From the NCBI GenBank assembly GCA_047495785.1, contig JBLDXI010000013.1, positions 4,154,001-4,218,000 of the forward strand: a stretch of 64,000 nt of DNA, given 5' to 3'. The translations under genes and the position numbers were made by a program. Shown one piece after another: positions 45,460 through 56,942 of this stretch. The notes below the pieces were generated by a model. It did not search any database, was not told the origin of the DNA, and was given only the letters and a program-made list of their open reading frames with translations. How positions within the stretch are numbered: the first letter of the stretch is position 1; each line of letters starts with the position of its first letter. This stretch comes from Lepidodermella squamata. Taxonomy: Eukaryota; Gastrotricha.

Positions 45460-45637
45460 AAGCCCGCTTCAGGCAAATACCTAGCCTTTATTGGCTTTTT
45501 CCTGTGCGCGCTAAACGACATTGCTAACGGCAGGCGAAGGGCGATATCTTCCACCACAGGCAGCCGGTAGTCACGTAAAACCTTCAAGATGCATTTGCCC
45601 CTTCGGCTATCGTGCAACCACGCCGTTGCCAAGCAGC
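45460..45637 (-). other. Possible orphan terminal exon
   Basis: A TATATTTTTCAG acceptor is followed by an open stretch of about 58 codons ending in TAG near 45457-45460. The translation has ordered-looking words such as CLATAWLHDS, VLRDYRLPVVEDIALRLP and ARYLPEAGLF. Its GC content is higher than the surroundings. I do not recognise it, and no upstream exon was found before the LINE-like relic. It may be a gene fragment, the last exon of an unseen gene, or chance. Confidence 0.3.
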
Positions 45638-45829
45638 TGAAAAATATAAAAATTATAAAATTAGGTTTAAATTAAAAAGTTAATAATTTTTTATTTCGCA
45701 TTGCATTTAACGTCAATAACAAATGAAAAGATCATTAAAATTCATTAAAATTAAGCGATTTTCGATGAAATGTCGAAGATTAGCTCACAACTTTTCGATA
45801 GGTTTCTTTAGTCTTTTAGACTCTTGGCC

Positions 45830-46060
45830 TTGTATATGGTTTGAAGTTTAGGTTTGGACATTCCAGCGTGTTATTCCAATTCGCCTTAGGCAGAATCATT
45901 TGCGGTTTGCGGCAATAATGTCGCAGTAATGTTTCTCGGTTGTTGAGTCGAAGTTTTATTGTGCTTGAAGAAAGATCAGAATCGCCCTTGTGTTAGAAGA
46001 TAATCCATTTTGTCTTTTCGACATAAATGATAAGACGATTTTCGAGAGCAAAACGCTAGA
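45830..46060 (-). mobile_element. Possible LINE reverse-transcriptase relic
   Basis: The minus-strand frame reads RFALENRLIIYVEKTKWIIF, a stop, then a further 58 open codons. V-x-KTK after a hydrophobic run is the usual sequence following the YADD box of LINE reverse transcriptases. The in-frame TAA and lack of a YADD mean it is dead if real. Confidence 0.3.
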
Positions 46061-46765
46061 GTTTGTAAGTAGCGGGTCATGTCGGCTAAGAACAGCGACA
46101 ACTACAACGTTGTCCGCGTGTAGTTATTTTCAGGCAAATTACATAAGTACATGGCAAGCCGCTTGAATCAAATCCACATAGACGACGACCAAGCTTGAGC
46201 AGCTTACAGAGGCAATGCAGTAGTTTTGGTTAGCCTTACATAGAAATAGAATTCGTCAGGAAGTTAAATATTCTCCAGCGTTCGATAGCTTGTCATCGTA
46301 AGCTTCATGAAATTTAATTGCATCCGGTCCAATTGATTTTAATCAATGCTAAGATCTGGTTGCTCTTTAGCGTGGGGGATTTCTCAAAACAAGAATTTGT
46401 ATTACTTGACGAGAGGCACAAACAAGTTTGTTGTTCCAGGAAGATGCATAAGATAAGATCCAGCCGTTGAATGCGGCGAAGGACTGCATGGCTTCCAGCC
46501 TTGCTAAACGAGAGAAGCATATTGCTGTTTCAGAGAAGCATATATCAGCCGAGAAAGAAGTCGTAGACTCATATGAGTTTTGATTTGTAGTTAAGCAGTT
46601 GATTTCGCCTTGATGACGGTAGTAGCCTACTTAATTTTTGCATCTCAATATGAAGCATATTTTATACTTAGAGCGATTAAATATGATCAGTTTGGTCGCT
46701 TCAATTTCGATTCCTATATATTCCAGAGTTTCCAAAAACTGTTTTTAGATTAAACGTTGATTTCA

Positions 46766-47787
46766 ATGAATCGATCGGCTTCATGCCTTTCGAATTTATC
46801 GAGCTCAACAACCTCTTTGTTCTCGATTCTTGATCACGAGAGTTTCTCGGAAGATGACTGCGAAGATGCAGATCCAGAAGCTAACGAATTCATTGTAATA
46901 TCTCCAGTGAGGCTGGAAAGTGTCATGCAAAACTCAAGCAATCCAACAAATGCAAATAACAAAACAGAAGTGGAGGATAAAAAGCCATCAGGTAATTTTG
47001 CGAATATCATTTGATTACTAAAATTAACAAGTAACATTCGCATTTCAGATGATCAGTCATTCCGTGCTGGAGTATCTTCAGTTGCAGAGAGCTCATCTCA
47101 AGCTAATTCAGGCGAGATGGAACCGCCAGATAGCGGAAATACGGAGTATTCGACAAGACCAGCTGAAACTCCCGCCGAGAAATCCTTATCAGCATGGGAG
47201 AAGTGGTTTGTCGAAAAAATGGAAAAGGAGCGAATCAGGAGGAAAAAGCAGTTGGCTATGTCAAAGAAGCAGCAAAACATGTCTGCCCAAGAAAAGAAAG
47301 ATAAAGAAGCAGCCCTCCAGCATATGAAGGAGAAACTCGAGAAGCAGCGACGAAAAATGGCGAGAAGAGAAGAAAGGCAAACGAATGCGAAGGTTAATTT
47401 TAGAAATAATTTTTTTTCCGTAAGCTCACCCTTTTGTCTCAAATTTAGAAGGCTACAATGGAAGAGGAACGACGCAAGGCTGAAGAAACTCGCCAAAAAG
47501 CATCAGAGGAGTACCGTAGATGGGTGGCCAAGAAACAGGAGGAGATGGCTAAACAGCGAAAAATGGAGAAGCAACGAAATAGCATGATGAAGCAGATAAC
47601 AACGCAAAAGATGATGCTTGCTCAACAGGCATTCAACGACTGGTTGCTCACTAAACAGCTCAGCTTTGACACCAGCGTCAACACGACAGGCAGGTACGCC
47701 TTTACCTCGCCGAAACCGCTGTGGCGGGGAAAATCTGATCTGGAATCACTACCATTTGACTTTTCTACTCGCCTTTTCTTGTCTTGA
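46766..47787 (+). CDS. CCDC34: Coiled-coil protein, CCDC34-like
   Basis: Exons 46766-46991, 47049-47392, 47449-47787; 302 residues. The first third is acidic and Ser-rich. Residues about 115-250 are a continuous highly charged Lys/Glu/Arg coiled coil. Recognisable order: LSAWEKWFVEK at the start of the coil, YRRWVAKKQEE in the middle, FNDWLLTKQ near the end, then a short tail with a PKPLW motif. This W-containing pattern matches CCDC34, a protein needed for sperm flagellum and ciliary function in vertebrates. That fits the neighbouring DNAH10, with which it is divergently arranged. Similarity is from memory of the family and coiled coils mislead easily. The ATG at 46766 follows a GTTTTTAG acceptor-like site by 17 nt. 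Confidence 0.6.
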
Positions 47788-48045
47788 ATTGTTGAAGATT
47801 CTCGATATGTGCATACTTCATTTTTTGCCATAACATTTGTGCATTTTTTTAAATCGTAGATCTACCTCTTTTTCTACTCAGCTCAGACTCGTAATATATC
47901 AATAACAATTATTTGCTGTTGTGCACTAACATTTTGCAGTGCTATTCTTTTAATTGCGACTTTGTATGTAAATAATGTCACATTCCGCGATTTGAACCGG
48001 TTTTTATGTTTTTTAGAGATATCTTTATTAAAATTGCCTGAGCAG
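47788..48045 (+). other. 258-bp gap between CCDC34-like and phosphatase genes
   Basis: Same-strand gap. TATGTTTTTTAG ends at 48016, 29 nt before the phosphatase ATG, and GAGCAG directly abuts the ATG. It contains the CCDC34-like 3' end, without a clear AATAAA. Possible operon gap or compact promoter. Confidence 0.4.
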
Positions 48046-50675
48046 ATGAGTACAGACCTGAATAAGTTAATATCGGAATTGAACGAGTATGAGACGCAAC
48101 GGAATTGGCCTGCTCTTTATATGGTTTGTTGTTTCATAATGACTTTTCGTTGTTTAAGCTAATTATTCTTTTAAAGGAGCTGCTTGCCATGCAAGAGCAA
48201 CTCGACTATACAATAGATGCGGCCACGTCAAAAGCCAATATGAATAAGAACCGTTACCGCGATGTTTTACCCGCTGACCAGTTTCGCGTTAAACTCAATC
48301 GCCACCCAGACTACATCAATGCGAATCGCTGCGTGGTTCAACTCGAGGGTATTGATCTCTGCAAGTCGTATATAATGACCCAAGGGCCGATGGAAGAAAC
48401 GTCCGGCGACTTTTGGGAAATGGTCTGGCAGGAAAAATGCGAAAATATTGTCATGTTGACTAACACCATCGAAAATCGCACGGTAAAAAACGAAAAAATA
48501 TTAAGAAATGTTTTTTAAATTACGATTGTTTTTTTTTTAGCTGAAATGCCATCAGTACTTTCCAGATATCGATTCGCCGAAATCTTCCTATACCTCAGTT
48601 GTTGGTACTTTTGTAATACGATTGATTGAACAAAAGAAATCGGCGGATTTTACTGTTCGGAAGCTGTCTCTCGAGCTCACCGGGGTAAAACTTGAGGAAT
48701 TATTTTTCATAATTGAATCAATTAATTGTACTTTTTTCAGAATCCTGAAATTCGAAATGTAACACATTTCCACTACACCGGATGGCCGGATCATGGCGTG
48801 CCGGAGAACCCCGTGTCTTTCGTCAAGTTTTTCTTCTACCTGAGCAGTTTAAACGTGCTACCTACAATTCCCAAACACAAGTAAGATTTAGTTTTATCAA
48901 TTTTAATTCTTGAAAATTCCTGATTTAATGTTATTTCAGATCTAACTCGACAAGTCTGTCGAACCCTCCCCCACCACCAGTTTTGCATTGTAGTGCTGGT
49001 ATAGGCCGAACGGGTGTTCTGTGTGTCGTAGACTCTTGCTACACCATGGTAATTTGCGTCATTTATTCAAATAATATAGCTAATTTTGATATCTTTTAGC
49101 TGTCAAATAACTGCGAAATCGATATGGAGAAAATTACCGATATCATAATGTCCCTGAGACAGTGTAGAAAAGGCGCCGTGCAAACACCTGAGCAGCTTCG
49201 ATTCGCCTCGTTTGCCGTGTGCGCCGTCGGTCAGGCGCTGGCCGGTGATAAAGTGCAAAGCTACATCGACGACGCGCTCGCTTCGATGGAATTGTGCGCG
49301 AAAAAGTCGAACAAACGCAGCGAACCTGCCTCGGCAGAACCGGCCGAGACGACGCCGAAAATCCCCGCTGTAGCGCCGCCAAGTTCAGGCAAAGGCCACG
49401 ATGCGGTGGGTCGCACGCCATCGAATGGCTCTGGGGAGCACAGGGTCGAATCTACGAGTACGCCGGGTCGTCGCCAGCTTGACCAGCGTTTTGTTCAACA
49501 GGAAACCGAGTCGAAAAAGCGCCGGACCAACGCGTTAAGGTGAATTAACAATGCTTGTAATTAGCTTGTATAAGTACTTCAATTCGGTGCGCCATATTAC
49601 TTATGATTATGTACTTATTAAACACCTTGTAATAAATTGCTCACGTGCGAAGAAAGGTCATTGTTGAATATAAAACGGCTAGTTTCTGATAGTGGAAATG
49701 CATCTGAAATATTTGTCGCTAACCTAATATATTGAGTAGATCATTTACATTAATCTACATTACATTAACTAAATTTACATTACATTACATTAATTTACGT
49801 ATTCTAAATTCTAAGTCTTCCCTATCCATTATCCGAAATGTCATGAAAGGAAAGTAAAATTTACCGGAGGAAACCTGAAATCCTCAGTTAGCGGCTTGGT
49901 TTTTTCGGTATTTCATCTGATTGTTTCAGATTTTCAAAGACAATTTTCTGACGAATTTTTTGGTATCTGAAATTTCTCAGGCTTTCATTTTTGGCCTTTT
50001 TGATCTAATTCCATCCAATTTCTTCGGTTGTTTTACTTCTTGGAAACATACAAGTTGAAACCCATATTAGTATAATTTATGCTCGGCCTACTTTCAGCGG
50101 AACCTAATATGTCTTCTGCGATGTCTTCTTGACCGAAACTGAAAGCTTTAATGATTGGCTCGTCCATAGTTCCTTTTCTGAAATTCTGAAATGCAATGAT
50201 TTATTTGAAAAATCCAACAAATTACAAAAAATTGTACTTTATATTTAGCACGCAAGGCCTGGTTATCACTTTAAGAATAATTTAACGTAATTTTCGAATT
50301 CATATGACACTTTAACAGCCTGGGTTTGGTGACAATGTGTGGTTTGGTGAACATAGGGCTATTCTCCTAGACAAATTGACAAATCCTCTTTAATAATTTG
50401 ACTGGAATCAAAAATTAGTTACGCCTTAGGGTTCGGCCGAACCTGACTCGGCGAAACTTGTTCATTAGTATTTGGAACTTGATGGTCTAATTTTCCGGAG
50501 TATGTTTCGCATTTCTTGAAGTCTAATCTGTTATTTTTGTTTTTCCAGCCAAAATTGGTACTTTTGGGCATTGACGAAGCTGCAAACGGCCACCGGAAAT
50601 CGCCAAGGTCTAGCAGTCGTTACGCTCTGTGTCGCAGCTCTAGCCGTGGGTGTCGGCGTGTGGAAGCGCTCCTAA
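48046..50675 (+). CDS. PTPN2: Non-receptor tyrosine phosphatase, PTPN1/PTPN2 type, with two alternative tails
   Basis: Removes phosphate from tyrosines of receptor and JAK-type kinases. Exons 48046-48123, 48177-48482, 48541-48684, 48741-48880, 48940-49048, 49100-49539, 50549-50675; 447 residues. Catalytic features: KNRYRDV substrate-recognition loop, WPD loop with Asp 193, and [10 protein letters not shown] with nucleophile Cys 240; a Q-loop QTPEQLRF is present. If exon 6 is read through its donor (AG/GTGAAT) it stops two codons later at 49543, giving 406 residues ending in the basic string [11 protein letters not shown]. If spliced to exon 7 it gains NWYFW and a hydrophobic C-terminal helix. 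This copies the vertebrate PTPN2 scheme of a nuclear short form and an ER tail-anchored long form. PTP1B (PTPN1) also has such an ER tail, so orthology to one or both is open. Confidence 0.85.
49544..50548 (+). other. Phosphatase last intron / short-form 3' UTR (1 kb)
   Basis: It holds the 3' UTR of the short form with AATAAA near 49629. ACATTACATTA-type repeats lie near 49750-49790. A 16-bp stretch AGCGGAACCTAATATG at about 50097 resembles the 20-bp repeat unit found in the CBL intron. It ends with TTTTTCCAG. Confidence 0.6.
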
Positions 50676-51188
50676 TTTGTCTCCGAAAAATTCTGAACAA
50701 ACCGCGTCTGCTCTCTGTGTTCTTCTGCTATAACCTGTTTTCATTCTAGCCAATATAGAGATCGAATTTTGTTTCTAAATGTGAAAATTGTTGGACTAAA
50801 CGAGTAACTTACGACTAAAACGAAACGTGTGTGCTTTTTTTACTACTTCACAACTTTTCGTGTTGCATGTATTGTGATGCACTGATGAAACCGGCGATAA
50901 ATCCGCAATCACTCCTGAGAGAAAAAACAACAATACTAGATGCCGTTTGTTGCTATTTGCTTAGCCATTTTTTGTGAAAAAAATTAACTGGTCTCGTATT
51001 CAAGAGGGAACTGCTCTGTTTTTTTTTCCGTTGTCAATTGTAGCACTTGAAGATTATTCTTTTCGAAAATTAATAATATAGTATATTATGAGAATCGAAT
51101 ATGCTGAATCGATGATGAAAATAACACTAATATAAACTATTAAAAATGTGAATATTCATCAAACCTAGTTTTGTTTTAATTTCAAATT
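50676..51188 (+). other. Phosphatase 3' UTR and gap to the small tail-anchored gene
   Basis: AT-rich, about 510 bp. No AATAAA directly after the stop was singled out, and no other feature was seen. The next ATG is preceded by a T-rich run (TTTTGTTTTAATTTC). Confidence 0.5.
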
Positions 51189-51476
51189 ATGCAGTCCGAC
51201 GGAGAATCGGATTCGTACCGCGAACGGCAGGCGAAAATAGCAAAATTAGTTCAAAATATCAAGCAGAAACAGGCTGAATCTGAGCTGCAAAGGTAGAAAA
51301 TCGTAAAAAAACAGTGGACAATTTTCTGAATCATTTTTTTGTTCAGCAATAATTGGTATCATTGGGCTAGCGCGAAATTGAAACCAATCGCTGGCGATAA
51401 ACCTTTCCTAACAATTTTTGCGATATTGACCGCTGGTGCTGCAATCGGAATCGCGTACTGGAAACTTTCAGCTTGA
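51189..51476 (+). CDS. Small tail-anchored membrane protein (77 aa)
   Basis: Two exons, 51189-51292 and 51347-51476, joined after AG. Residues 1-34 are charged and helical (MQSDGESDSYRERQ, then Lys/Gln-rich). The second exon starts NNWYHWASAKLKP and ends in a hydrophobic helix, FLTIFAILTAGAAIGIAYW, with only four residues after it. That is a typical tail anchor for ER or mitochondrial outer membrane. The exon has the same length class, the same entry phase and the same NWYxWA...K plan as the phosphatase tail exon 0.7 kb upstream. It looks like a duplicated exon that acquired its own first exon, or an alternative tail. In the phase left by phosphatase exon 6, the first exon here would hit a stop, but the second exon would read through. 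AATAAA follows at 51486. Confidence 0.6.
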
Positions 51477-52259
51477 TTTAAAATTTAATAAACCTTGCGC
51501 TTTCATTGTTAGTCAGTAACACGTCATGTAATATCGTTGTTTTTAATAAATATCATTTTTTCTCTTCAGTTTTTTTTCAAATAATCATCAACTACAAACC
51601 CAAACATAAACCAAGGCACACGATGATTCATGCGAAGTGTGCGATAATAATAGACAAAAAATAAAACGTATCATTTCAAATATTGTCACAGGCTCGATAT
51701 AATATTATTGATAAATAATCAAAAGCGGGGTTCGATAATAATTCGTAAGCAATATTTGTAAAATTAAGGCGAATATCTCAGAAGTCACGTTAGTATAAAA
51801 CCGTTGTATGAAGGCCCGGATCATTTTCCGTCGTAAAATCTAGTGTCATTAAGACCCGACACCAGAGCTGTACAATTTGATTAAAACAGTAAAGGCACAA
51901 ACAATAGCGACAACATGTTAAGATCATAACTTTTAAAATATCATTTGTCGACTATTGCTATTATCTTATGCATAATATATCATTATTATTCAGCTAAGAA
52001 CAATATCGAGGTTGACGAGAACGAAATCATTTATCATCACAATTTAGACCAGCGCGATTTTTCCGATCAATAGGTATTTTTTTGTAGAATCTCAATTTGC
52101 TAGAACGACGAAATCAACGACATAAATCCGTGATCAGATGTCCCTTGCATAGGGGGAGTGATCTTTGCGTAAACTGGAATGCTTGTAAAAATTCGTAATA
52201 TTGTCAAGTCTAGCTACTAATGGAGCATTTTTCAGAGCTCTGATCAAGAAATAATGATT
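51477..52259. other. Convergent 3' gap between small TA gene and DCLK
   Basis: AT-rich sequence holding the 3' UTRs of two convergent genes. Plus-strand AATAAA occurs at 51486 and 51546. Nothing else recognised. Confidence 0.6.
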
Positions 52260-55200
52260 TCAGTTGCGGGAACTCGGCCTCGCGCCAGGCCCCGACCCGG
52301 AAATAACAGCATTGAAGCCGTTTTTCTGCCTCACGCTAACCCATTGCTTCCAATTAGCACGAGATTGATCGTCGAGGGATTTTCGCAAATTTTTACGGAA
52401 AGCAGCCATGTCACCTTGGGGTTGAGAAGCACCGCCCTGAGATATCACCCACGGGTGGCATAACACGTCGGGTGAGGTGTAGCGGCGACGTGCGTCAACA
52501 ATCAACAGCTTTGAAATGAGTTCCTTCGCCACTGTTAAAACACAATTTATTAAAAAATTGAAATAATTTCGAAAAATAGAGAACATACAGACTGATACTG
52601 TGTCCCAATATGGCGATAAAAAGACGAATTTTCCTGATTTAATTTGCGCGAATAGTTCGGACTGGCGACGTTTTTGACTTCGGAAGGGAGGAAAGCCGCA
52701 TAGCAAAATGTAGGAAATGACACCTAGAGCCCAAAGATCGACCTCCAAGCCATAACCTGTGAATATAAATTGAATTTTACAATAATTTGTTTCGAAAATT
52801 TTCATAAAATCCTATAAAAAAATTAAATCGAAATTTTCCAATTTTTCAATTTTTTTTATAAATATTATTTTTGTAAAATCCCACCTTCTTCAGTTAGAAT
52901 TTCGGGGGCCACGTAGGTTGGAGTTCCGCAAACGCTGTAAATCTTCTCCGTAACTTCCATCGCCAAGCCGAAATCGCCCAATTTCAACGTAACATTGCCG
53001 CTTTGTGGAGAACGTAGCACCAGTAAATTTTCAGGCTTCAAATCCCTATGAAAGAAAAAAAACTTATTTGAAAGGATTTTTAATCGATTTTTTTCACGAA
53101 TTACCTGTGCACGATGCGTCGCGAATGCAGGTAGAACAAACCAGACGCCATGTCATGCACCATTTTTGAAGCTGTGGGCTCGTCGAACTTCACAGCAGCG
53201 GTTATAGCGTCGAATAAATCGCCATCGGGAACAAGCTCCATCACCAGGAAAATCTCCTTATCCGTCTCATACATCTCATACAACTTGACGAGGTTTTGAT
53301 GATCACAGGCGCGCATTATGCGAATTTCATTTTCAACCATGTGAAATTTGCCCTTCAGCTTAGATTTGTCGATAATTTTCATCGCGTACTCAGCGCCGGT
53401 TTTCCGCCGCTTGCACCGCCTCACGACGGCGAAATTACCGTCGCCAAGCTGTTTACCGACGTATTCGAACCTAGTTGTAACATGGTCGATTTTCGACAAC
53501 TGCCGGCTCAATTTGCCAACAACAACCCGACCGGGAGCTGAATTGGGTGCGGTTGTCGACGACCGGCTAGCGGGTCGTGAGTCGTTGCGGCCGTCGATTA
53601 TCAATGGCTGGTGTTCTAATTTCGGCCGATTCGGTTGTTTCTTACTCTCAAGCGGCGGCGGTTGCGGCTCGGTCGCCTTGACTTCCGTGGCCGGTGGAAC
53701 CCGGCTGCTGCTGCTTTCACCGGTTTGTTTCGCAGCAGGAGTTTGACGCGGCGTTGACGTGACCGTTATTAGGGGCTCGGGCGCTACCACTGGCTCGGCT
53801 TGTTCTAGCACCGGTTGCTCTACCGGAAGACTCTCAGCTTCAACCACCTTCTCCTCCGCCTCCACCTTGGCCTGGCCGATTTCCGGCAGAACCGCGTACT
53901 TTTGAACGTTAGCCGTCGGCACCTGTTGCTTGTCGAGAAGATCCGCAAGCTCAGGATCGACCTCCCATGTACTTTTCGGCGCATTCGAGGCATTCACTGA
54001 ACCAGGGCTAGGATTCGCCGGTAGCTGGTGGTCGAGCGGCAATGGGAGGATGCCGCTGGGTTTCGGGCGATTGGAAGGTAATTGAACCGGTTTGAGGGTT
54101 TTTTCGACTTGCGCGCTTTCGACGCTTTTCGCCTCGAAAACCGTCGGCAATTCGTCACGAGGCGAGCGTTGCGATTCAGCTAGAACAATATTATGGTCAA
54201 CAGAATTAACTACCGCGCTTTGATTCGCTGGTTGTTGCGCGTTGGCGTTACTATTAGGCGAGTTGCTTTCTTTCGTCAGTGTTTCTTCAACAAAACCAGA
54301 GTCTTTTTTCATTCTTTCACCGTCGATTCGACTCCGGCTATCGGAAGCGGGAACAGCTGATGCGACTACGGGAGGGGGTGGGCCTGATACGTTTTCAACG
54401 CCGCTTCGACCGGTTTTCGGCATTTTACTCGTCGACTCTGAAACGCTTTCATCACCATCGGCGTCTTTCGACGTCCGCTTAACGCTGACATTGTTCGAGG
54501 TGGTAGCTAGTTGCTGCTTTTGATTACTAACAGCCTGGTGGGCAGCAGTGGTTTGCGCGTCACTTGACGGCTTCCGCTTTCGTGTTCTTTGATTTTCCCA
54601 CGATTTGAATATATTTTTCGGTGCAGTGTTATTTGGATACAGCTCATTGATAATGTCTTTCAGGTCAGCAGTTGTAAACTTTTCGCTACCAAGCGCGATG
54701 TAATGATCGTCGACTTTGAAAAAATCAGCAGGCTGTAAATAATAAAAAAAAATATTTTCAACTTGTTTCATTATTTAGTAGAAATTTCGCCTCTGCTATT
54801 TTCTTAACACTTGTTGATAGTGTTAAGATTTTCTATTATTTGTGGCGTGAAAAACGCAATTGAAAAACAATTGAGATCCCGAGAGATTTAGGAAACCGGC
54901 TGTTTTCTTTCTTGTTCGGCTAAACAAGGCGGATTTTGCTATAACAATTCGCCCCATTATCATTGTTTTATTTATTTTCAGCGATTGCGTCTAGGGGCGA
55001 AACGACACAACGTCCGCCTATAAACAATGCGCGAAAATTTGATTGCAATTGGAGATCGGCGAGCGCGCGGTTCGCGATAGGTATCGGGGAATATCACTGA
55101 AGAAATATAAACAAGCTGGCCAATTACTGGCCCGAATAAATACTACATCCTGAGCGCGCGCGCGCTCGCGACCAAACGCAAGGAGAAGAACGCCGTCACA

Positions 55201-56942
55201 CCACATCTCCTCATAGTCGCACCGCTCAAATAAATAAGCAAATCACGAATTATTATAATATTCATAGCAGCAAAATGCTGGCTGCGGTCGGATGTACTTT
55301 CTAAATACGTAATTGAATGCGCGCCCGTTTTCAAACAGTGACAACGAAAAGAAGCCACGTTTTACACAAATTCAACATCAGTGTACTTTGACGACTGGTG
55401 TGAGGACGCTTCGCCAACTTAGAAACGGCGCGCCGACCCTAAGCGGGTATCGCACACGCGCAGTGTCTATATTTAATTCGAATTTCCCGGCATTAATGTC
55501 TTGCACGATAGCCACACGATGATTTATCTCTATCAAGCCGCTGATACAGCATGTAAAAAGTTTATGAGCTTTTCCGCATACTATGTTTACAATCGTAAGT
55601 AGACACTAAATCGAATCGATTTTAACGGAAGCTAATAACACGCGCAAGTAGCATCGCGGCAAACTGATGAATAATAAAACATGATGAACCAATTTGTAAG
55701 AGAAAATGCCGATTTAGGCTTCATCAGCCGCGGCATAGTCTGATGGTCAAAGATTATACAGATATATGCCGGCACATATTACTTCTTAAATGACAGAATT
55801 ATTTGATGCAAATTCAACAGCGAAAACGTACCGATGTTATTTCCACGCCGTGTATAGAATAGAGTCGTCGTATCTTGCCACTTGCAAATTCAGCAGCGGG
55901 CGCTAGGGATGTATCGTGCCCATTTTCGCTGGATACTATTAAAGCAAACTGATGCTGCAGTTCGTTTATCAGGCGATCCATCGTCGGAAAAGTGTGAGGG
56001 CTCAAAAATATGCGAATAGTTTTGCGTGGCCGTATCGCATTGCTGATGACGACAAACAGCTGACAAAAGGCACAAGAGAAAAGTTGAAAAAGGCATTAAT
56101 CGACTTTTCAAATAGAAATTATCAATGAAGCGCAGTTTTTACTGCACTTAGCATGTCAAAGGCATTAATTAACGCCGCTGTATGTAGCTACAGCAACCTT
56201 ATCTATCATGTGAGAATTCAAGCGAATGGAAAAATTGACAATAAATAGATGTATTAGCACATTTTGTCCAATTGAAAACAAAACGCATATTTTCCAGGTC
56301 AATTGAACATAACTAAAAAATATACCTTTGATTTTCCGTCTCTTGGACTCCGGATATCGCGGGATAACGATGCGGCAGCAGGCTCTTTGACAATGTGAGC
56401 AAACTTTGACGACTCATCGTCGTGAGAAATTCTTGGATTTATTCGCTGCCTAATATTGGCACTGGGTTTTGGCGCAAGTGGCGCTTTTGAGGTGCGAGTC
56501 GGCTCATTGCTCATGAAGTCACCGTAGTTCAACGGCCGAAATTGTTCGAAACCAGCGCAAACGTAACCTTTTCCGTCCGCCAATTCGTCAAGGTCGCGGA
56601 TTTTACGCCCAGATGTAGGGCTGAATATTTGACGGACGCCATACGGCAGCGAAGAAACGCTGGGTAGTTTGCCGGTTAGATCATTCAAAAAGTCACTGAA
56701 GTTGTGATATCGTGACGGGACTATAAATACCTTCTTCCCTAAAACGTAAAAATAACAATCAAATCGTGGAGCTCTCATTATAATGTCACATTCTCACCTT
56801 TGAAAAATTTATCGCCGTTGCAAAAAAGAACGACGCGCTTAGATAAGCCACCGTCCATTCCTCTCCTGGAATTGGACATTTTCGGCAAGGCGGAAGATGC
56901 TGAATTTGTGTAGGCCGCGTTTTGTGTCAGAACTGCAGCCAT
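52260..56942 (-). CDS. DCLK: Doublecortin-like kinase
   Basis: Microtubule-binding Ser/Thr kinase of the CaM-kinase group. Exons 56942-56798, 56738-56326, 56059-55832, 54732-53105, 53045-52885, 52756-52589, 52531-52260; 1,004 residues. Doublecortin domain 1 is at about residues 35-125 ([40 protein letters not shown]). Domain 2 is at about 190-285, spread over exons 3-4 ([14 protein letters not shown], then [12 protein letters not shown]). A roughly 410-residue low-complexity linker rich in Pro, Ser, Thr and Val follows, all in exon 4. The kinase domain has a Gly loop (LGDGNFAVV), the ATP Lys in [20 protein letters not shown] and APE, so it should be active. The ATG is directly preceded by an acceptor-like CCTATCAG. 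The linker makes it longer than vertebrate DCLK1. Which DCLK paralogue it represents cannot be told. Confidence 0.93.
54733..55831 (-). other. DCLK intron 3 (1.1 kb)
   Basis: Donor GTACGT at 55831, acceptor TTATTTACAG at 54733. It contains CG-rich bursts such as GCGCGCGCGCTCGCG near 55157. No gene was recognised. It could hold an alternative promoter for a kinase-only form, as vertebrate DCLK genes do, but no sequence shows this. Confidence 0.5.

Larger units (their letters stand above)
45289..46765. other. Intergenic gap between divergent DNAH10 and CCDC34-like genes
   Basis: This 1.48-kb gap should hold both promoters. It also contains an orphan minus-strand exon candidate (45460-45637) and a LINE-like relic (about 45830-46060), listed separately. 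No TATA box stands out. AG acceptor-like sites precede both ATGs (19 and 17 nt). Confidence 0.6.
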
